Assembly: GCA_043820655.1 (NCBI GenBank)
Contig: JBDRDO010000059.1
Span: 1 to 55,949, forward strand
Length of the DNA: 55,949 nucleotides
Direction: 5' to 3'
DNA from: JAZDEL01 sp043820655
Lineage (GTDB): Archaea > Iainarchaeota > Iainarchaeia > Iainarchaeales > JAZDEL01
Under the pieces are notes generated by a model. That model saw only the letters and a list, made by a program, of their open reading frames with translations, made no database searches and was not told the origin of the DNA. Each line of letters begins with the position of its first letter. Within the stretch, counting starts at the first letter, position 1. The position numbers were made by a program, and so were the translations under genes. Positions 1-8,667 of the stretch are shown piece by piece.

Positions 1-73
1 ATACGAGCCAAACAACAAAAACAACTGCGATGAGGAATTTGTTCTTCTTCAGGAATTCCTGCAGATTCAGCAT
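1..73 (-). CDS. N-terminus of a membrane protein, cut by the window edge
   Basis: An ATG at 73 reads leftward off the window. The 24 visible residues start MLNLQEFLKKNKF and run into a hydrophobic stretch (LIAVVFVVWLV), so the protein begins with a short basic cytoplasmic segment and a membrane helix or signal anchor. The A/T box at 92-103 is centred about 25 bases upstream, which would give an essentially leaderless transcript. No family can be assigned from this length. Confidence 0.55.
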   Translation of the reverse strand, partial: MLNLQEFLKKNKFLIAVVFVVWLV

Positions 74-91
74 GCTAGTATATGCCCTCTG

Positions 92-103
92 AAATATATA
101 AAT
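92..103. promoter_or_regulatory. Shared TATA box for two divergent genes
   Basis: The A/T stretch aaatatataaat is nearly self-complementary and lies between divergent genes. For the leftward gene it sits about 25 bases before the ATG at 73 (leaderless). For the rightward SpoIIM-like gene it predicts a start near 124 and a leader of about 33 bases. Archaeal TATA boxes normally centre about 26 bases before the transcription start. Position and composition are seen; function is inferred. Confidence 0.5.
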
Positions 104-156
104 GCAGCCCATGACTGCTCCAATAAAATTAAATACTTCCATCACGTATTCTAACC

Positions 157-1035
157 ATGCAAATAATGCATTTATTCCAGCAGGTCAGGCATACCCCTGT
201 TTTTGCGTTCCTTGTGGGAATGGGCTGTGCACTGTTAGGAGTTGCGACAGGCTGGATTTTATTCAGCGGCGGACCTTTAATGGGAAGCATCGGAATCATT
301 ACTGTTTTTTTTACTTCACTCGCGCTGTTCCCATCATGGGACAAGGTTGCATCAATTAAGGCAATAACAAGCGGGACTGAAAGCGAGGTCCTCAGGGGCG
401 GGGGCGTGCGCATGACTGAACTGAAAATGGCAAATATAGGGGGCAGGTTCAATCCAATTCACATAATTGAAAACCACAGAAGCCTTTTCCTCGCATATAT
501 TTTCAGCTTCCTCGGAATTTTTATTGTTTATGTACTGCTTCAGCTCCTGCTGCCGGATGCAATGGCGCATGAGCTTTTCGTTCAGCAGAAGGGCATCTTT
601 GGCGCGGCGGGCGCGGATTTAAATGCAACATTCTGGAGCCTGCTTACGAATAATCTGGGAGTGCTTGCGATATGCTTCCTGATTTCACTTGTTTATCGCT
701 CGGGGATTTTTATTATTGCGTGGAATGCATCTGTGTGGGGCGTGGTGCTTGCGACATTTCTCAAACAGGGCCCGCCGACAGGGGAGGGGATGCTTATGTT
801 TGTACTGATAACAATTATTGCAATAATGCCGCACCTCATTATTGAGGCGCTTTCATATCTCAGCGCCGCAATTGCCGGGGCTGTGACATTCAAGGCATTC
901 TGGAGAAATTTCAATACCGAAAGATTCGGCGTGCTTGTTACGGATGCATTTGTTGTTTTGGGGTTTGCCGTTTTACTTGTTGTGCTGGGGGCTGCTGTTG
1001 AGGCGTATTATGCATTCCCCATGCTGCAAGGGTAG
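157..1035 (+). CDS. SpoIIM-like (DUF95) integral membrane protein
   Basis: A 292-residue membrane protein with about six hydrophobic segments, near residues 15-35, 40-58, 110-130, 160-180, 185-205 and 215-290. The stretches NNLGVLAICFLISLVYRSG and GPPTGEGMLMFVLITIIAIMPHLIIEALSYL (read as spaced motifs: P-G/E-x-hydrophobic run, then PH-x-x-x-E) match the stage II sporulation protein M family, which is common in non-sporulating archaea. Its molecular job there is not established. An alternative ATG lies at 166. The RNase P subunit gene follows after 30 bases on the same strand and may be co-transcribed. Confidence 0.75.
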   Translation: MQIMHLFQQVRHTPVFAFLVGMGCALLGVATGWILFSGGPLMGSIGIITVFFTSLALFPSWDKVASIKAITSGTESEVLRGGGVRMTELKMANIGGRFNPIHIIENHRSLFLAYIFSFLGIFIVYVLLQLLLPDAMAHELFVQQKGIFGAAGADLNATFWSLLTNNLGVLAICFLISLVYRSGIFIIAWNASVWGVVLATFLKQGPPTGEGMLMFVLITIIAIMPHLIIEALSYLSAAIAGAVTFKAFWRNFNTERFGVLVTDAFVVLGFAVLLVVLGAAVEAYYAFPMLQG

Positions 1036-1065
1036 GCTGAAGCAGGGGGCAATGGGGGAAAAGGC

Positions 1066-1377
1066 ATGGCTAAGGGCAGGGACAAAAGCATTGTGAAGGA
1101 AATTGCGCTTGCGCGAATTGAACGGCTTTTTGAACTTGCGGCAAAGGAGTTTGAAAGGCATCCGGAAAGGAGCAAACGTTACGTTGAACTTGCCCGTGCG
1201 TTAGGAACGAGAAATCGCGTGCCTTTGCCGCGTGAACTTAAAAAGAAATTCTGCAAAAAGTGCGGCGCTTTCTGGGTAAGGGGGAAAAACCTTAAGGTTG
1301 AGGGGGGCAAAAAAAACGAAAAGCTTTCAAGCTTCATTTGCGGGGAATGCGGCTTCGCGAAAAAGTTTCCCGCGTGA
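1066..1377 (+). CDS. rnp4: Ribonuclease P protein component 4 (Rpr2/Rpp21)
   Basis: A 103-residue basic protein. The N-terminal half is helical (KEIALARIERLFELAAKEF, then RSKRYVELARALG) and the C-terminal half holds a zinc ribbon with Cys pairs CKKC near residue 63 and CGEC near residue 92. This is the Rpr2/Rpp21/Rnp4 layout, the subunit that with Rpp29 supports RNase P RNA in tRNA 5' processing. The motif R-N-R-V-P-L-P-R-E-L-K between helices and ribbon is typical. Length matches the archaeal family. An SD-like gggggaaaagg precedes the ATG. It converges on the leftward repeat-protein gene that ends 41 bases away. Confidence 0.9.
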   Translation: MAKGRDKSIVKEIALARIERLFELAAKEFERHPERSKRYVELARALGTRNRVPLPRELKKKFCKKCGAFWVRGKNLKVEGGKKNEKLSSFICGECGFAKKFPA

Positions 1378-1418
1378 ATTTGCGGAATTCATTCCCTGAA
1401 CGTTTATTCCCTGAACTT

Positions 1419-4400
1419 TCAAACCTGGAACTTTTTCTCATCATCCACCCTTGCCTTTGCGCGGATGAAGTAAACCGCGGAGTAGATCGATACTATCTCA
1501 AGCACCGCGAAAAGGATTGCAAGCGGAAGGTCAACAAACCTGCTTATCAAAAGCGGGGCAACGAGGAAAAGTGCGGCAAGCAGGGCGCGCTTTAGTTTCT
1601 CACGGTTTTCAAGTTTATCAGTGAGGATTTTCTGCGGGAAGAGGATTTTGCTGTTTCTGTATGCAAGTATGCATGCAACTGCTGAAAGTGCAAAAAGCAG
1701 GAGCACAAGGAAGGGCGCCTCTGTAAAGGACGAGCCGAATATCAGCTCGGCTATTCCACCAAGCGTGCCGCCGATACTGCCTGAAAATCCAACCCCCTCA
1801 AAATACCCCTGTTCGGAGTATTTCTTCTTCCTGACACTTACGCCGTAATTGCCCGCCTCACGCACAGTGAATGTTATTTTTGCGCCTTCCGTGCTCAGGA
1901 TTTCAACAGCGCCCGAGGGCGAGGTAATCTGCGCGGAGAAGCCGTGCAGGAGGCCGAGTGTGGGATGATTAATCCCTATGCTCTGCTCCTTTCCTACAGG
2001 CACATTCGGCTCCATAATAATATCAAGAAGGTTGCTTTTCTCATCCACAGGGTCTGTAATGTCATAAAGATATTCCTGCCCGTCGAAGACATTATCCTCA
2101 TCACTATCAAGGCTTAATATATTAGTCCCTATTTCATGGAATTCCAAACCATCGTTTAGCAGGTCGCCGTCGGTGTCAGGCACATAGGGGTCTGAGCCGT
2201 TTCCCCTTTCATCGTCATCTATAAGCCCGTCATCATCGGTGTCATCGGGCTCTGTAACACAGGGCGGCTCATCAACCAGGCCGTCCTGATCATCGTCAAT
2301 TCCGTTTCCGCAGATTTCGTGGCGGGGATAACAAAGCTCGTCAATTTCCCCGTCCAGATCATTGTCTATATTGTCGCCGCAGATTTCCCCGCAGCCCTCA
2401 TCTATCAGCCCGTTTCTGTTGTCGTCAATTCCGTTTCCGCAGATTTCATAAAGTCCGCTGCAATCCTCGTCTATTTCCCCATCGGCATCATTGTCAATGC
2501 CGTCGCCGCAGATTTCCCCGCCGCAGCCCTCATCCACTATTCCGTCAAGGTCATTGTCTATTCCATCACAGCGCTCCTCGCAATCCTCATCCACAAGGCC
2601 GTTTCTGTTGTCGTCAATGTCGTTTCCGCAGGTTTCTCCGCAATTTGACTCGGGGCTTGTCATGCACTGCCACTCCCCGTTTTCGCAGAAGCACCAGTTG
2701 TGCTCGGTGAGGTCGGGGCAGGTGTATTTCCTCACATCCCCGTCATCACATACACCCTTTGGAGGGGGGTTTGAGGGACAACCATCCGCAACTGAAGAGC
2801 AGAGGCCGTTTGTGCATGCCGGCACGGAGAAACAGGACTCGTCACGCGAGGGCATTGCCTTGCAGAATGCATGTGAGCAGTTGAACTGCGTGTTCACATA
2901 ATCAAGCCAGCACTGCACGTAATCCCTGTTTATGGATGTGTTAGTGCCGCTGTGGTTGCAGTCACAGCACTGGTCCTTTATGTTAATGCAATCAGCATCG
3001 GTTTCACATTCAAAGACATTCACAGTTGTTGTGCTTTCGGGGGCACGGCCGTCCTTAAGGAGGAGCTTTATCTGTGAAAGTTCATTACTGAGTTCGGTTA
3101 AGGATGGGGGAAAGCGCAGGTCGCCCCCGTTGGGGCAGGCGGCATAAAAGCCGACCTTCTTTGAAAGGCTGCCTGGCGTGTAGGTGTAGGTTACGGAGCC
3201 TGCATCTGTCGGTGCGCGGGCGCAGTTGTAATAATCCTGGTCAAGGGAAAGGAAGCCGCCTGTTTCAACAAGGGTTTTGAAATCCGCAAGCTGCTTTGCA
3301 CTGAGCTTGCCGTGCTTGTATGACATATTTCCATAAAGATTTTCCTCGTATGCAAGTGTTCCATCGGGATACATGTAAAGGGTTTTGTCGCATCCGTTGA
3401 GGCAAAATCCGTTTCCGTAAAGGTCCTTGAAAAGGGGGGCACCGGGGCTTGAAGAAACTGAACATTCAATCTCGCCGGGAAGGGCACCATCATCAACATG
3501 ATCCCCGCGTTCGTCGGTGCATATAACCGAACAGCCCTCGTCTGTTTTGCCGTCCATGTCATCATCAATAAGGTTTCCGCAGATTTCGGTAAAGCCCTCA
3601 TCTATCACTCCGTCAAGATCATTGTCTATGTCATCACAGCAAATCTCGGGCTCGGGAACAGTGTCACCGATAATAATGCTAAGCGAGCCCCAGTTGTTGA
3701 ACTCGTCAATCTCGTGAATTGATTTTGAATCAGCCATAAACCCAATGCTGACAATTCCGTTATATGCCCCGCCCCCTGAATTCAGCAGAAGGGTAAGCTC
3801 CTGAATGCTGGTTTTGAATGTAAGCCGTGTGCGTTCTCCCGAAGCCAAAAGGGCTATTGTTTTGCTTTCAATTTCAATCCAGCTTAAGGAGGAAGACTCG
3901 GCATCGCCGCGCATTGCAAACAGGGTGTTTTCAAAATTTGCCGCAGACCTTGAGCCGCGGTTTATTAAATCAACCAGCACAACTATCTCATTTCCCGCCC
4001 TGTAACTGCCGTACGAGTATATTGCAAGGTCAACGGCATCTATTTTTTCCGTGCATCCCTCCGTGCAGCAGACAGCCCCTATATGTGTCGCATATGTGTG
4101 GCCCGGGCAGCCCTCATTGCGCCCGCAGGAGTATGTGCAGCTGCTGATTCCGCTTGTGACGGTGCCTGTGTGCGGCGTCCATGGGCAGCCCTCATCAATC
4201 TCGCCGTCCTGGTCATCATCGCGCGAGTTGCATATCTCCGCGGTTGCGCCAAGGAAGCCCACATACGCGGAATAACTGCCGGAGGAAATGTTTCCCGCGA
4301 CAAGTTCGCCTATTGCGATTGCATTCATGTCGTAAGATGCGGAACTGCCGGGCACGCCTCCGGCAAAAACGTCCGCCTCCATTTGATATGATGTGCTTGT

Positions 4401-4481
4401 CATTACCGCGGAATTCGCAAGAACTGCAAGCACAATGAGCATGGGCAAAACCGCTAAATATTTTGTTTTTTTGCCGAACAT
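1419..4481 (-). CDS. Large secreted MopE / thrombospondin-3 repeat protein with C-terminal membrane segments
   Basis: About 1020 residues, last gene of a four-gene leftward operon. The ATG at 4481 starts MFGKKTKYLAVLPMLIVL, a signal peptide; the longer reading frame overlaps the upstream gene and lacks a signal. In order: one MopE-like repeat (C-N-x-R-D-D-D-x-D-G-E-I-D-E-G-C), a CARDB-like beta domain (about 105-270), two more repeats, a Cys-rich segment opening CETDADC, then a block of repeats of the form EICGDGIDNDADGEIDE, DxDxDG thrombospondin type 3 calcium loops, a small beta domain and two or three hydrophobic helices followed by a basic tail. It probably projects Ca-stabilised repeats from the cell surface. 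Its SD GGGAG overlaps the previous gene's stop. Ligand unknown. Confidence 0.8.
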   Translation of the reverse strand: MFGKKTKYLAVLPMLIVLAVLANSAVMTSTSYQMEADVFAGGVPGSSASYDMNAIAIGELVAGNISSGSYSAYVGFLGATAEICNSRDDDQDGEIDEGCPWTPHTGTVTSGISSCTYSCGRNEGCPGHTYATHIGAVCCTEGCTEKIDAVDLAIYSYGSYRAGNEIVVLVDLINRGSRSAANFENTLFAMRGDAESSSLSWIEIESKTIALLASGERTRLTFKTSIQELTLLLNSGGGAYNGIVSIGFMADSKSIHEIDEFNNWGSLSIIIGDTVPEPEICCDDIDNDLDGVIDEGFTEICGNLIDDDMDGKTDEGCSVICTDERGDHVDDGALPGEIECSVSSSPGAPLFKDLYGNGFCLNGCDKTLYMYPDGTLAYEENLYGNMSYKHGKLSAKQLADFKTLVETGGFLSLDQDYYNCARAPTDAGSVTYTYTPGSLSKKVGFYAACPNGGDLRFPPSLTELSNELSQIKLLLKDGRAPESTTTVNVFECETDADCINIKDQCCDCNHSGTNTSINRDYVQCWLDYVNTQFNCSHAFCKAMPSRDESCFSVPACTNGLCSSVADGCPSNPPPKGVCDDGDVRKYTCPDLTEHNWCFCENGEWQCMTSPESNCGETCGNDIDDNRNGLVDEDCEERCDGIDNDLDGIVDEGCGGEICGDGIDNDADGEIDEDCSGLYEICGNGIDDNRNGLIDEGCGEICGDNIDNDLDGEIDELCYPRHEICGNGIDDDQDGLVDEPPCVTEPDDTDDDGLIDDDERGNGSDPYVPDTDGDLLNDGLEFHEIGTNILSLDSDEDNVFDGQEYLYDITDPVDEKSNLLDIIMEPNVPVGKEQSIGINHPTLGLLHGFSAQITSPSGAVEILSTEGAKITFTVREAGNYGVSVRKKKYSEQGYFEGVGFSGSIGGTLGGIAELIFGSSFTEAPFLVLLLFALSAVACILAYRNSKILFPQKILTDKLENREKLKRALLAALFLVAPLLISRFVDLPLAILFAVLEIVSIYSAVYFIRAKARVDDEKKFQV

Positions 4482-4488
4482 GGTTTTG

Positions 4489-5559
4489 TCATCTCCCTGT
4501 GTACTCCAAATGATAGTGGACCTCATATCCATAAAAGTAGACCTCATGCGCGTCAAGGTCTGAAATTGTGATTGTGATCATGAAAAGATGCGGCTTGTTG
4601 TTCATTTTATAGGGCAGGCCGGTTGTGTTTGAGGAGTTCATTTCAAATTCGGTACCGCTTGTCTGGTTTGTTGTGTAATTCGCCTCAACAGTTACCGCCT
4701 GCGTGTTCGGGTCAACGCTGACTATATTTGCATCATCAACATAGAATGTTGCGCCGACATTGTAATCGTAAACAGTTATGCGGTCTATTACAGGCGTTGC
4801 GCCGAACTCAACAACATGCATCGGCAGCCCAACCTGGAGTATTCCTCCCGCTGTTCTGGAAACCCCGAACTGGTAAACATTGTCCCCGCGGTAAGTGGTG
4901 AATTCCGTTACGTTGGAGGCTGCATCGACAAAAAGGCTGAATGCGCCCTGCGTGCCCGGGTCGGGCATTACAATTTCCGTTCCGCTCTGCAGGATGAGGT
5001 TTCCTGAAAGATTAATGTCGCCTGCCGTTGGAGTTGAGGCATTGCCAGTTACTATTGTGTTTGAGACGTTCATGTCGTTGAAGTTTGCCCCTCCCAAAAG
5101 CACGACTTGTTTATCTGTTGAGATTGTAAGGTCATTGTCGGCATCGCTGTCGGAGATGCACGAGGTGCAGTTAACATCTTCCGCGGTTTTTGAGGTGTAA
5201 CAGCCGGGCAATGGGGTTAACCTGCTGCGCGGAGCCATCTCCCCGTCGTTTTCTATGTTCACGCCGAGCCAGTACTGGTCAAGGAAGTTGAAGTCTGTTA
5301 GTGCTGTGATTTCACCGAGGGTTGTGCTGAAGTAGCCGTTTGAAACGCCGACTTCATTCGCGCCCTGGTGGATTTCATTCCAGATTGCCGTGCCTCCCGT
5401 GGAAACGTTGTAAAGCGCAAAGTGCATGTTGTAATCTCCGTCGGAGTATGTGCCGGATGAGGAAAGCCTGCCCTGCACATTCATCTGGTTTACGTATGCT
5501 GTTATGGGGAGGGCCAGAAGAACAACTGCGAAAAGCGCCAGTGCAAGTTTCAGTTTCAT
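4489..5559 (-). CDS. Secreted fibre-like protein, paralog 3 of 3
   Basis: A 356-residue exported protein with signal peptide MKLKLALALFAVVLLALPITA. Residues 25-120 form a domain starting V-Q-G-R-L with GYFSTTLGEI and a Y-W-L-G-V/I segment followed by E-M-x-P-R, which resembles the N-terminal module of many bacterial tail-fibre-like or surface proteins (x-x-Q-G-R-L ... P-Y). Then comes VNCTSCISDSDADNDLTI, beta-rich Asn/Thr repeats, and a C-terminal domain ending near YHLE. The two upstream genes share all three parts. SD GGAGTGATG lies in the upstream stop region, three bases before the ATG. It may be a surface fibre or adhesin; no catalytic residues are seen. Confidence 0.65.
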   Translation of the reverse strand: MKLKLALALFAVVLLALPITAYVNQMNVQGRLSSSGTYSDGDYNMHFALYNVSTGGTAIWNEIHQGANEVGVSNGYFSTTLGEITALTDFNFLDQYWLGVNIENDGEMAPRSRLTPLPGCYTSKTAEDVNCTSCISDSDADNDLTISTDKQVVLLGGANFNDMNVSNTIVTGNASTPTAGDINLSGNLILQSGTEIVMPDPGTQGAFSLFVDAASNVTEFTTYRGDNVYQFGVSRTAGGILQVGLPMHVVEFGATPVIDRITVYDYNVGATFYVDDANIVSVDPNTQAVTVEANYTTNQTSGTEFEMNSSNTTGLPYKMNNKPHLFMITITISDLDAHEVYFYGYEVHYHLEYTGR

Positions 5560-5563
5560 TTCA

Positions 5564-6640
5564 TCACTCCAAATGGTAATCCAGCCTGAAGCCGTATATG
5601 TTTACCGGCACAGGCGATGCGTCGGACTGGACATAAACGGTAATCATGTATGGCTTGCTTGAGACAAGGGTGTATGGAAGGTCCGAAGTGTCGGAGCTTG
5701 TAAGGGTTTTGCTTGTGCCGCTTGTTATGTTTGTTGTGTACGTGACAACAGGCGAGGTGCGGCGCGCGGCGCCCATGTTAATTTCCTCAATGTAGATGTC
5801 ATCAAGGTAGTTTGTTCCGTTCACGCCGTTATATTTGAGTATTATTGCGTCAAGCACCGCTGTTGAGCCGAACATGCCCTGCGGAATCGGGAAGGCAAAT
5901 GATACATTTGCGTCCGCGGTAACCTCAACCGATGTTTCAAATGCCTGTACACCGAGCGCGCCTGCAGTATTGTTCATTGATTCCGGCGCCGAAACCCAGA
6001 AGTGCATCGGGGAATCAAGTGCGCCAGAGTCGCGCGCCTGCATAATCTTTGAACCGCCGCTTAAGTGTACGTATTCCGAAATATTCATGTCTCCCAAAGC
6101 GCCTGGCATTGCACCGCCAACGGAAATAGTGTTGCCTGCGTTGAGGTCGTACACATTTATTTTTCCCGAGAGATTGACATCGTTTGATGTTATGAGTGAG
6201 ATGTTATTGTCTATTTCAGAGTCTGTTGCGCAATTTGAGCAGTTTACATCAAGCGCGATTTTGCCGGACATTGCGTATGGCTGGGGAATGAAAGGCTGCC
6301 TCGGGGACATCTCGCTGTCACTGCCGACAGTAATTCCGAGCCAGTAGTTTTGCAAGTAATTCAGGTCAAGGGCGGTTATGCTGCCGAGCTCGGCACTGTA
6401 AAAGCCGTTCTTTACGGTTACTGTATTTGCGCCTGTGTGGGATTCCGTGTAAATTGGCGTTGCGCCTGTTGGGCTGTCGTAGATTTTGAAAACCATATCA
6501 TAAGTTCCGGAAAGGTAGGATGCACCTGCACTGTCTGTTAACTTGCCCTGCACAGTGAGGTAATCAATGTACGCGTTTGCAGGCGCGCCCGCAAGGATTA
6601 AAAGGAAAAGTAAAACAAGGATTTTTTTTGCAATACCCAT
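5564..6640 (-). CDS. Secreted fibre-like protein, paralog 2 of 3
   Basis: Same three-part plan as its neighbours: signal peptide (IAKKILVLLFLLILAGAPANA), N-terminal module (VQGKLTD ... KNGFYSAELGSI ... YWLGITVGSDSEMSPR), Cys motif VNCSNCATDSEIDNN, Asn/Ser-rich repeats with V-N-L-S-G, and a C-terminal beta domain ending DYHLE. I place the start at the ATG at 6640 rather than the in-frame ATGs at 6649 and 6646, because the SD GGGATGATG then sits just before it, copying the arrangement of the next gene. The stop of the previous gene lies within this SD, so translation is probably coupled. Function unknown; surface location likely. Confidence 0.65.
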   Translation of the reverse strand: MGIAKKILVLLFLLILAGAPANAYIDYLTVQGKLTDSAGASYLSGTYDMVFKIYDSPTGATPIYTESHTGANTVTVKNGFYSAELGSITALDLNYLQNYWLGITVGSDSEMSPRQPFIPQPYAMSGKIALDVNCSNCATDSEIDNNISLITSNDVNLSGKINVYDLNAGNTISVGGAMPGALGDMNISEYVHLSGGSKIMQARDSGALDSPMHFWVSAPESMNNTAGALGVQAFETSVEVTADANVSFAFPIPQGMFGSTAVLDAIILKYNGVNGTNYLDDIYIEEINMGAARRTSPVVTYTTNITSGTSKTLTSSDTSDLPYTLVSSKPYMITVYVQSDASPVPVNIYGFRLDYHLE

Positions 6641-6645
6641 AATCA

Positions 6646-7716
6646 TCATCCCATGTAATATTCCAGCCTTATGAAGTGCAGGTCAATCTGGTCCCCGCTC
6701 TGCACATTGAGGTCTATGTTCAGGGAATACGGGGCATCCTGCATTGTGTAGGGCATGCCCGCCATGTTTGTGCTGTTCAGGTCAATGTAAGTGCCGGAGG
6801 TTATGTTTGTTGCATAAGTGAGGCGCGGTGTTGTGCCGTTTACATCACTGCCCATATTGTTCTGCACAAGGGCTATGTTGTCTACATGTGTTCCGCCCGT
6901 GTTTACGCCGCTGTAATAAACGCCTATTTCAGAAAGGAACATGCTTGAATTGAATTTTTCCGAGAAATTCGGCATCTTCAGCTTCAGCGTGCAGTTTGCG
7001 GTGCAGTATGCCGAGTTTGCGGTGTAGCCATCCCCGATTTTGTTTGTGTCCGAAGTTATGTACTCGGCCGCGCTTACCCAGTATACAAATGGCGTGCCGG
7101 GCATTATCAGTTTTTTATCGGGCGCAATCTCAATGTTTCCGCTGACATTTACATCTCCCGCTATGGATGGCTGGTTTGCGGTTCCGACTGCAAGCGTTGT
7201 TGTGTTTAGATTGTAAATATCTGCCGTGCCTGTTACATTGAAATCACTGGCAGTTACTATTGTGAGCCCGTTGTCAAGGTCATTGTCATTTACGCAGTTT
7301 GTGCAGTTCAGGTCGTATGACGTTGCGGGGGATGAGCAGTAAGGTGCGGAGCGTATCGGCAGGCGCGGAATCATTTCACTGTCAGTGCCGATAGTAATGC
7401 CGACAAAATACTGCGAGGGCCGGAATTCCGAGGAGCGGAAGTTAAGGTCAAGTATTGTGAGCATGCCTATATTTGTGTCAAACCAGCCACGGGTGAATGG
7501 GATTGTGTTTGCGCCTGAATGGGTTTCGGAATAAACCTCGCCGCCGCCGCTTTGCTGAGGATATATTTTGAATGTCATGTTATGCGGGACGGTTATGTAT
7601 TGGCTGTCGGTGTCAAGTGCCAGCCCCTGCACGCGGATGTATTTTGGAATAAGGGCGCTTATTGATACTGTAAGCAGGATAAGCGCAAGTGCGAGGAAAA
7701 TTAAGCGTGGTTTCAT
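6646..7716 (-). CDS. Secreted fibre-like protein, paralog 1 of 3
   Basis: First gene of the leftward operon. Signal peptide (KPRLIFLALALILLTVSISA), N-terminal module (RVQGLALD ... GWFDTNIGML ... YFVGITIGTDSEMIPR), Cys motif LNCTNCVNDNDLDNG, repeats, and a C-terminal beta domain ending EYYMG. It is the most diverged of the three paralogs. An in-frame GTG at 7725 would add three residues, but the TATA box at 7738-7751 predicts a transcription start near 7718, so the ATG at 7716 fits a leaderless message better. No SD is visible. Role inferred as cell-surface; unknown otherwise. Confidence 0.65.
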   Translation of the reverse strand: MKPRLIFLALALILLTVSISALIPKYIRVQGLALDTDSQYITVPHNMTFKIYPQQSGGGEVYSETHSGANTIPFTRGWFDTNIGMLTILDLNFRSSEFRPSQYFVGITIGTDSEMIPRLPIRSAPYCSSPATSYDLNCTNCVNDNDLDNGLTIVTASDFNVTGTADIYNLNTTTLAVGTANQPSIAGDVNVSGNIEIAPDKKLIMPGTPFVYWVSAAEYITSDTNKIGDGYTANSAYCTANCTLKLKMPNFSEKFNSSMFLSEIGVYYSGVNTGGTHVDNIALVQNNMGSDVNGTTPRLTYATNITSGTYIDLNSTNMAGMPYTMQDAPYSLNIDLNVQSGDQIDLHFIRLEYYMG

Positions 7717-7737
7717 GTTATTCACTTAATATATATC

Positions 7738-7751
7738 TTTTATATATAAAA
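7738..7751 (-). promoter_or_regulatory. TATA box for the fibre-protein operon
   Basis: Read on the minus strand, the box is tttatatataaa, centred about 27-28 bases before the ATG at 7716, with no SD between. A second A/T box (7729-7736) is too close to the start to act for it. This marks 7716 as a leaderless start and defines the head of the four-gene leftward operon. Confidence 0.55.
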
Positions 7752-7862
7752 TTGTTCCGCAGGGCATTAGGGAGGGACCCTGGCGCGGCAGGGGGTGCGC
7801 GGGAAAAATCGGAAAATAAGAAAACAGCAAGAATTAAATACAACTTAATGCAATAATAAGGC

Positions 7863-8321
7863 ATGCAGAAAAGTTCCAAAGGGCAGGGTGCGCTGGAATA
7901 TCTTCTCCTAATAGGCGGCGCGGTGCTTGTTGCGGTTGTTATAATTGTGCTAATTATCAATATGGTGCCCACAACGGGGGATGAGATAAACGAAACTATT
8001 GATGCGGGGCAGAGTGAGATTGACCAGGCATATCAGGATGCGCTGGCTAATGGCGGGGGCGGGTCAACAAGCACAGTTACGATTATCAACGGTGTGGTAA
8101 GCGGCGGGGATTACAGCGGCTGCGCGATTCCTCCGACACCACTGCCTTCGGACTGGTGCGACGGCAAGACCACCGGTTACTACACTTGCCCACCGGGAGA
8201 ATACTGCAAAGAAGATTGCAGTTGCGCCCCCGAACCACTCGGCGTGTTGGGTACGCCCGGTGACGAGGATGAGGCAGTAACAACCAACATGCCCGCGATT
8301 TCTTTTCCTAACGAGAGTTAG
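7863..8321 (+). CDS. Type IV pilin-like protein with class III signal peptide
   Basis: A 152-residue protein whose N-terminus KGQGALEYLLLIGGAVLVA is the archaeal class III signal peptide (DUF361-type): basic residues, a conserved Q-G-A-x-E-Y, then a hydrophobic helix. Such proteins are cut before the Q by an EppA/FlaK-like aspartyl peptidase and assemble into pili. The rest is an acidic helix, a Gly/Thr linker and a small Cys-rich domain (six Cys near residues 95-125). A TATA-like taaatac near 7836-7842 predicts a leaderless start at the ATG. A candidate A24 peptidase lies at 18908-19768. Confidence 0.8.
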   Translation: MQKSSKGQGALEYLLLIGGAVLVAVVIIVLIINMVPTTGDEINETIDAGQSEIDQAYQDALANGGGGSTSTVTIINGVVSGGDYSGCAIPPTPLPSDWCDGKTTGYYTCPPGEYCKEDCSCAPEPLGVLGTPGDEDEAVTTNMPAISFPNES

Positions 8322-8408
8322 ATACAGCCGCCCCAATATTACTCATACCATTCAGCGGGCGCGAAAGCAATCGAAACCGTTAAATACAAGAAAGGGCATT
8401 TAATTACC

Positions 8409-8633
8409 ATGAATATAGGCAAATGCGATTCGAAATGCCTAATGGTAATAGGCGTAATTGTGATTCTGGTTGTGCTGGCGTTTGTTTTTCTCGGCCAGCC
8501 CGGAGGGCAGGCAGGAGGGCAGGGAACAACTACCGTAGATAGCCGGGACCCATTCGCCGTAGGCGGGGGTTCTGAAACTGCGGACGGCTCTTTGGCGCCC
8601 GACTTCTGCGCCGGCGGCGGGGAGTCCTGCTGA
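8409..8633 (+). CDS. Small single-pass membrane protein
   Basis: A 74-residue protein with one hydrophobic helix (LMVIGVIVILVVLAFVFLG, residues 11-29) after a short Cys-containing N-terminus (GKCDSKC), then a Gly/Gln-rich outside segment ending in DFCAGGGESC. A TATA-like ttaaatac at 8379-8386 is placed for a leaderless start at 8409. It lies between the pilin-like gene and the large secreted protein gene in one direction, so it may belong to the same surface assembly. No family recognised; the four Cys may bind metal or form disulfides. Confidence 0.5.
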   Translation: MNIGKCDSKCLMVIGVIVILVVLAFVFLGQPGGQAGGQGTTTVDSRDPFAVGGGSETADGSLAPDFCAGGGESC

Positions 8634-8667
8634 GGAGTAAAAAATAAAAAAAAGCGAGGTGTGATGG

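Noticed and set aside
157..1035. Sign of sporulation from the SpoIIM-like protein
   Set aside because: This family is widespread in archaea that do not form spores; no other sporulation gene is present.
2290..2650. Regularly spaced near-identical DNA (ccgcagatttc, tcgtcaat) resembling a repeat array or CRISPR
   Set aside because: The period follows the encoded MopE-type protein repeats, spacers are not unique, and the frame stays open throughout.
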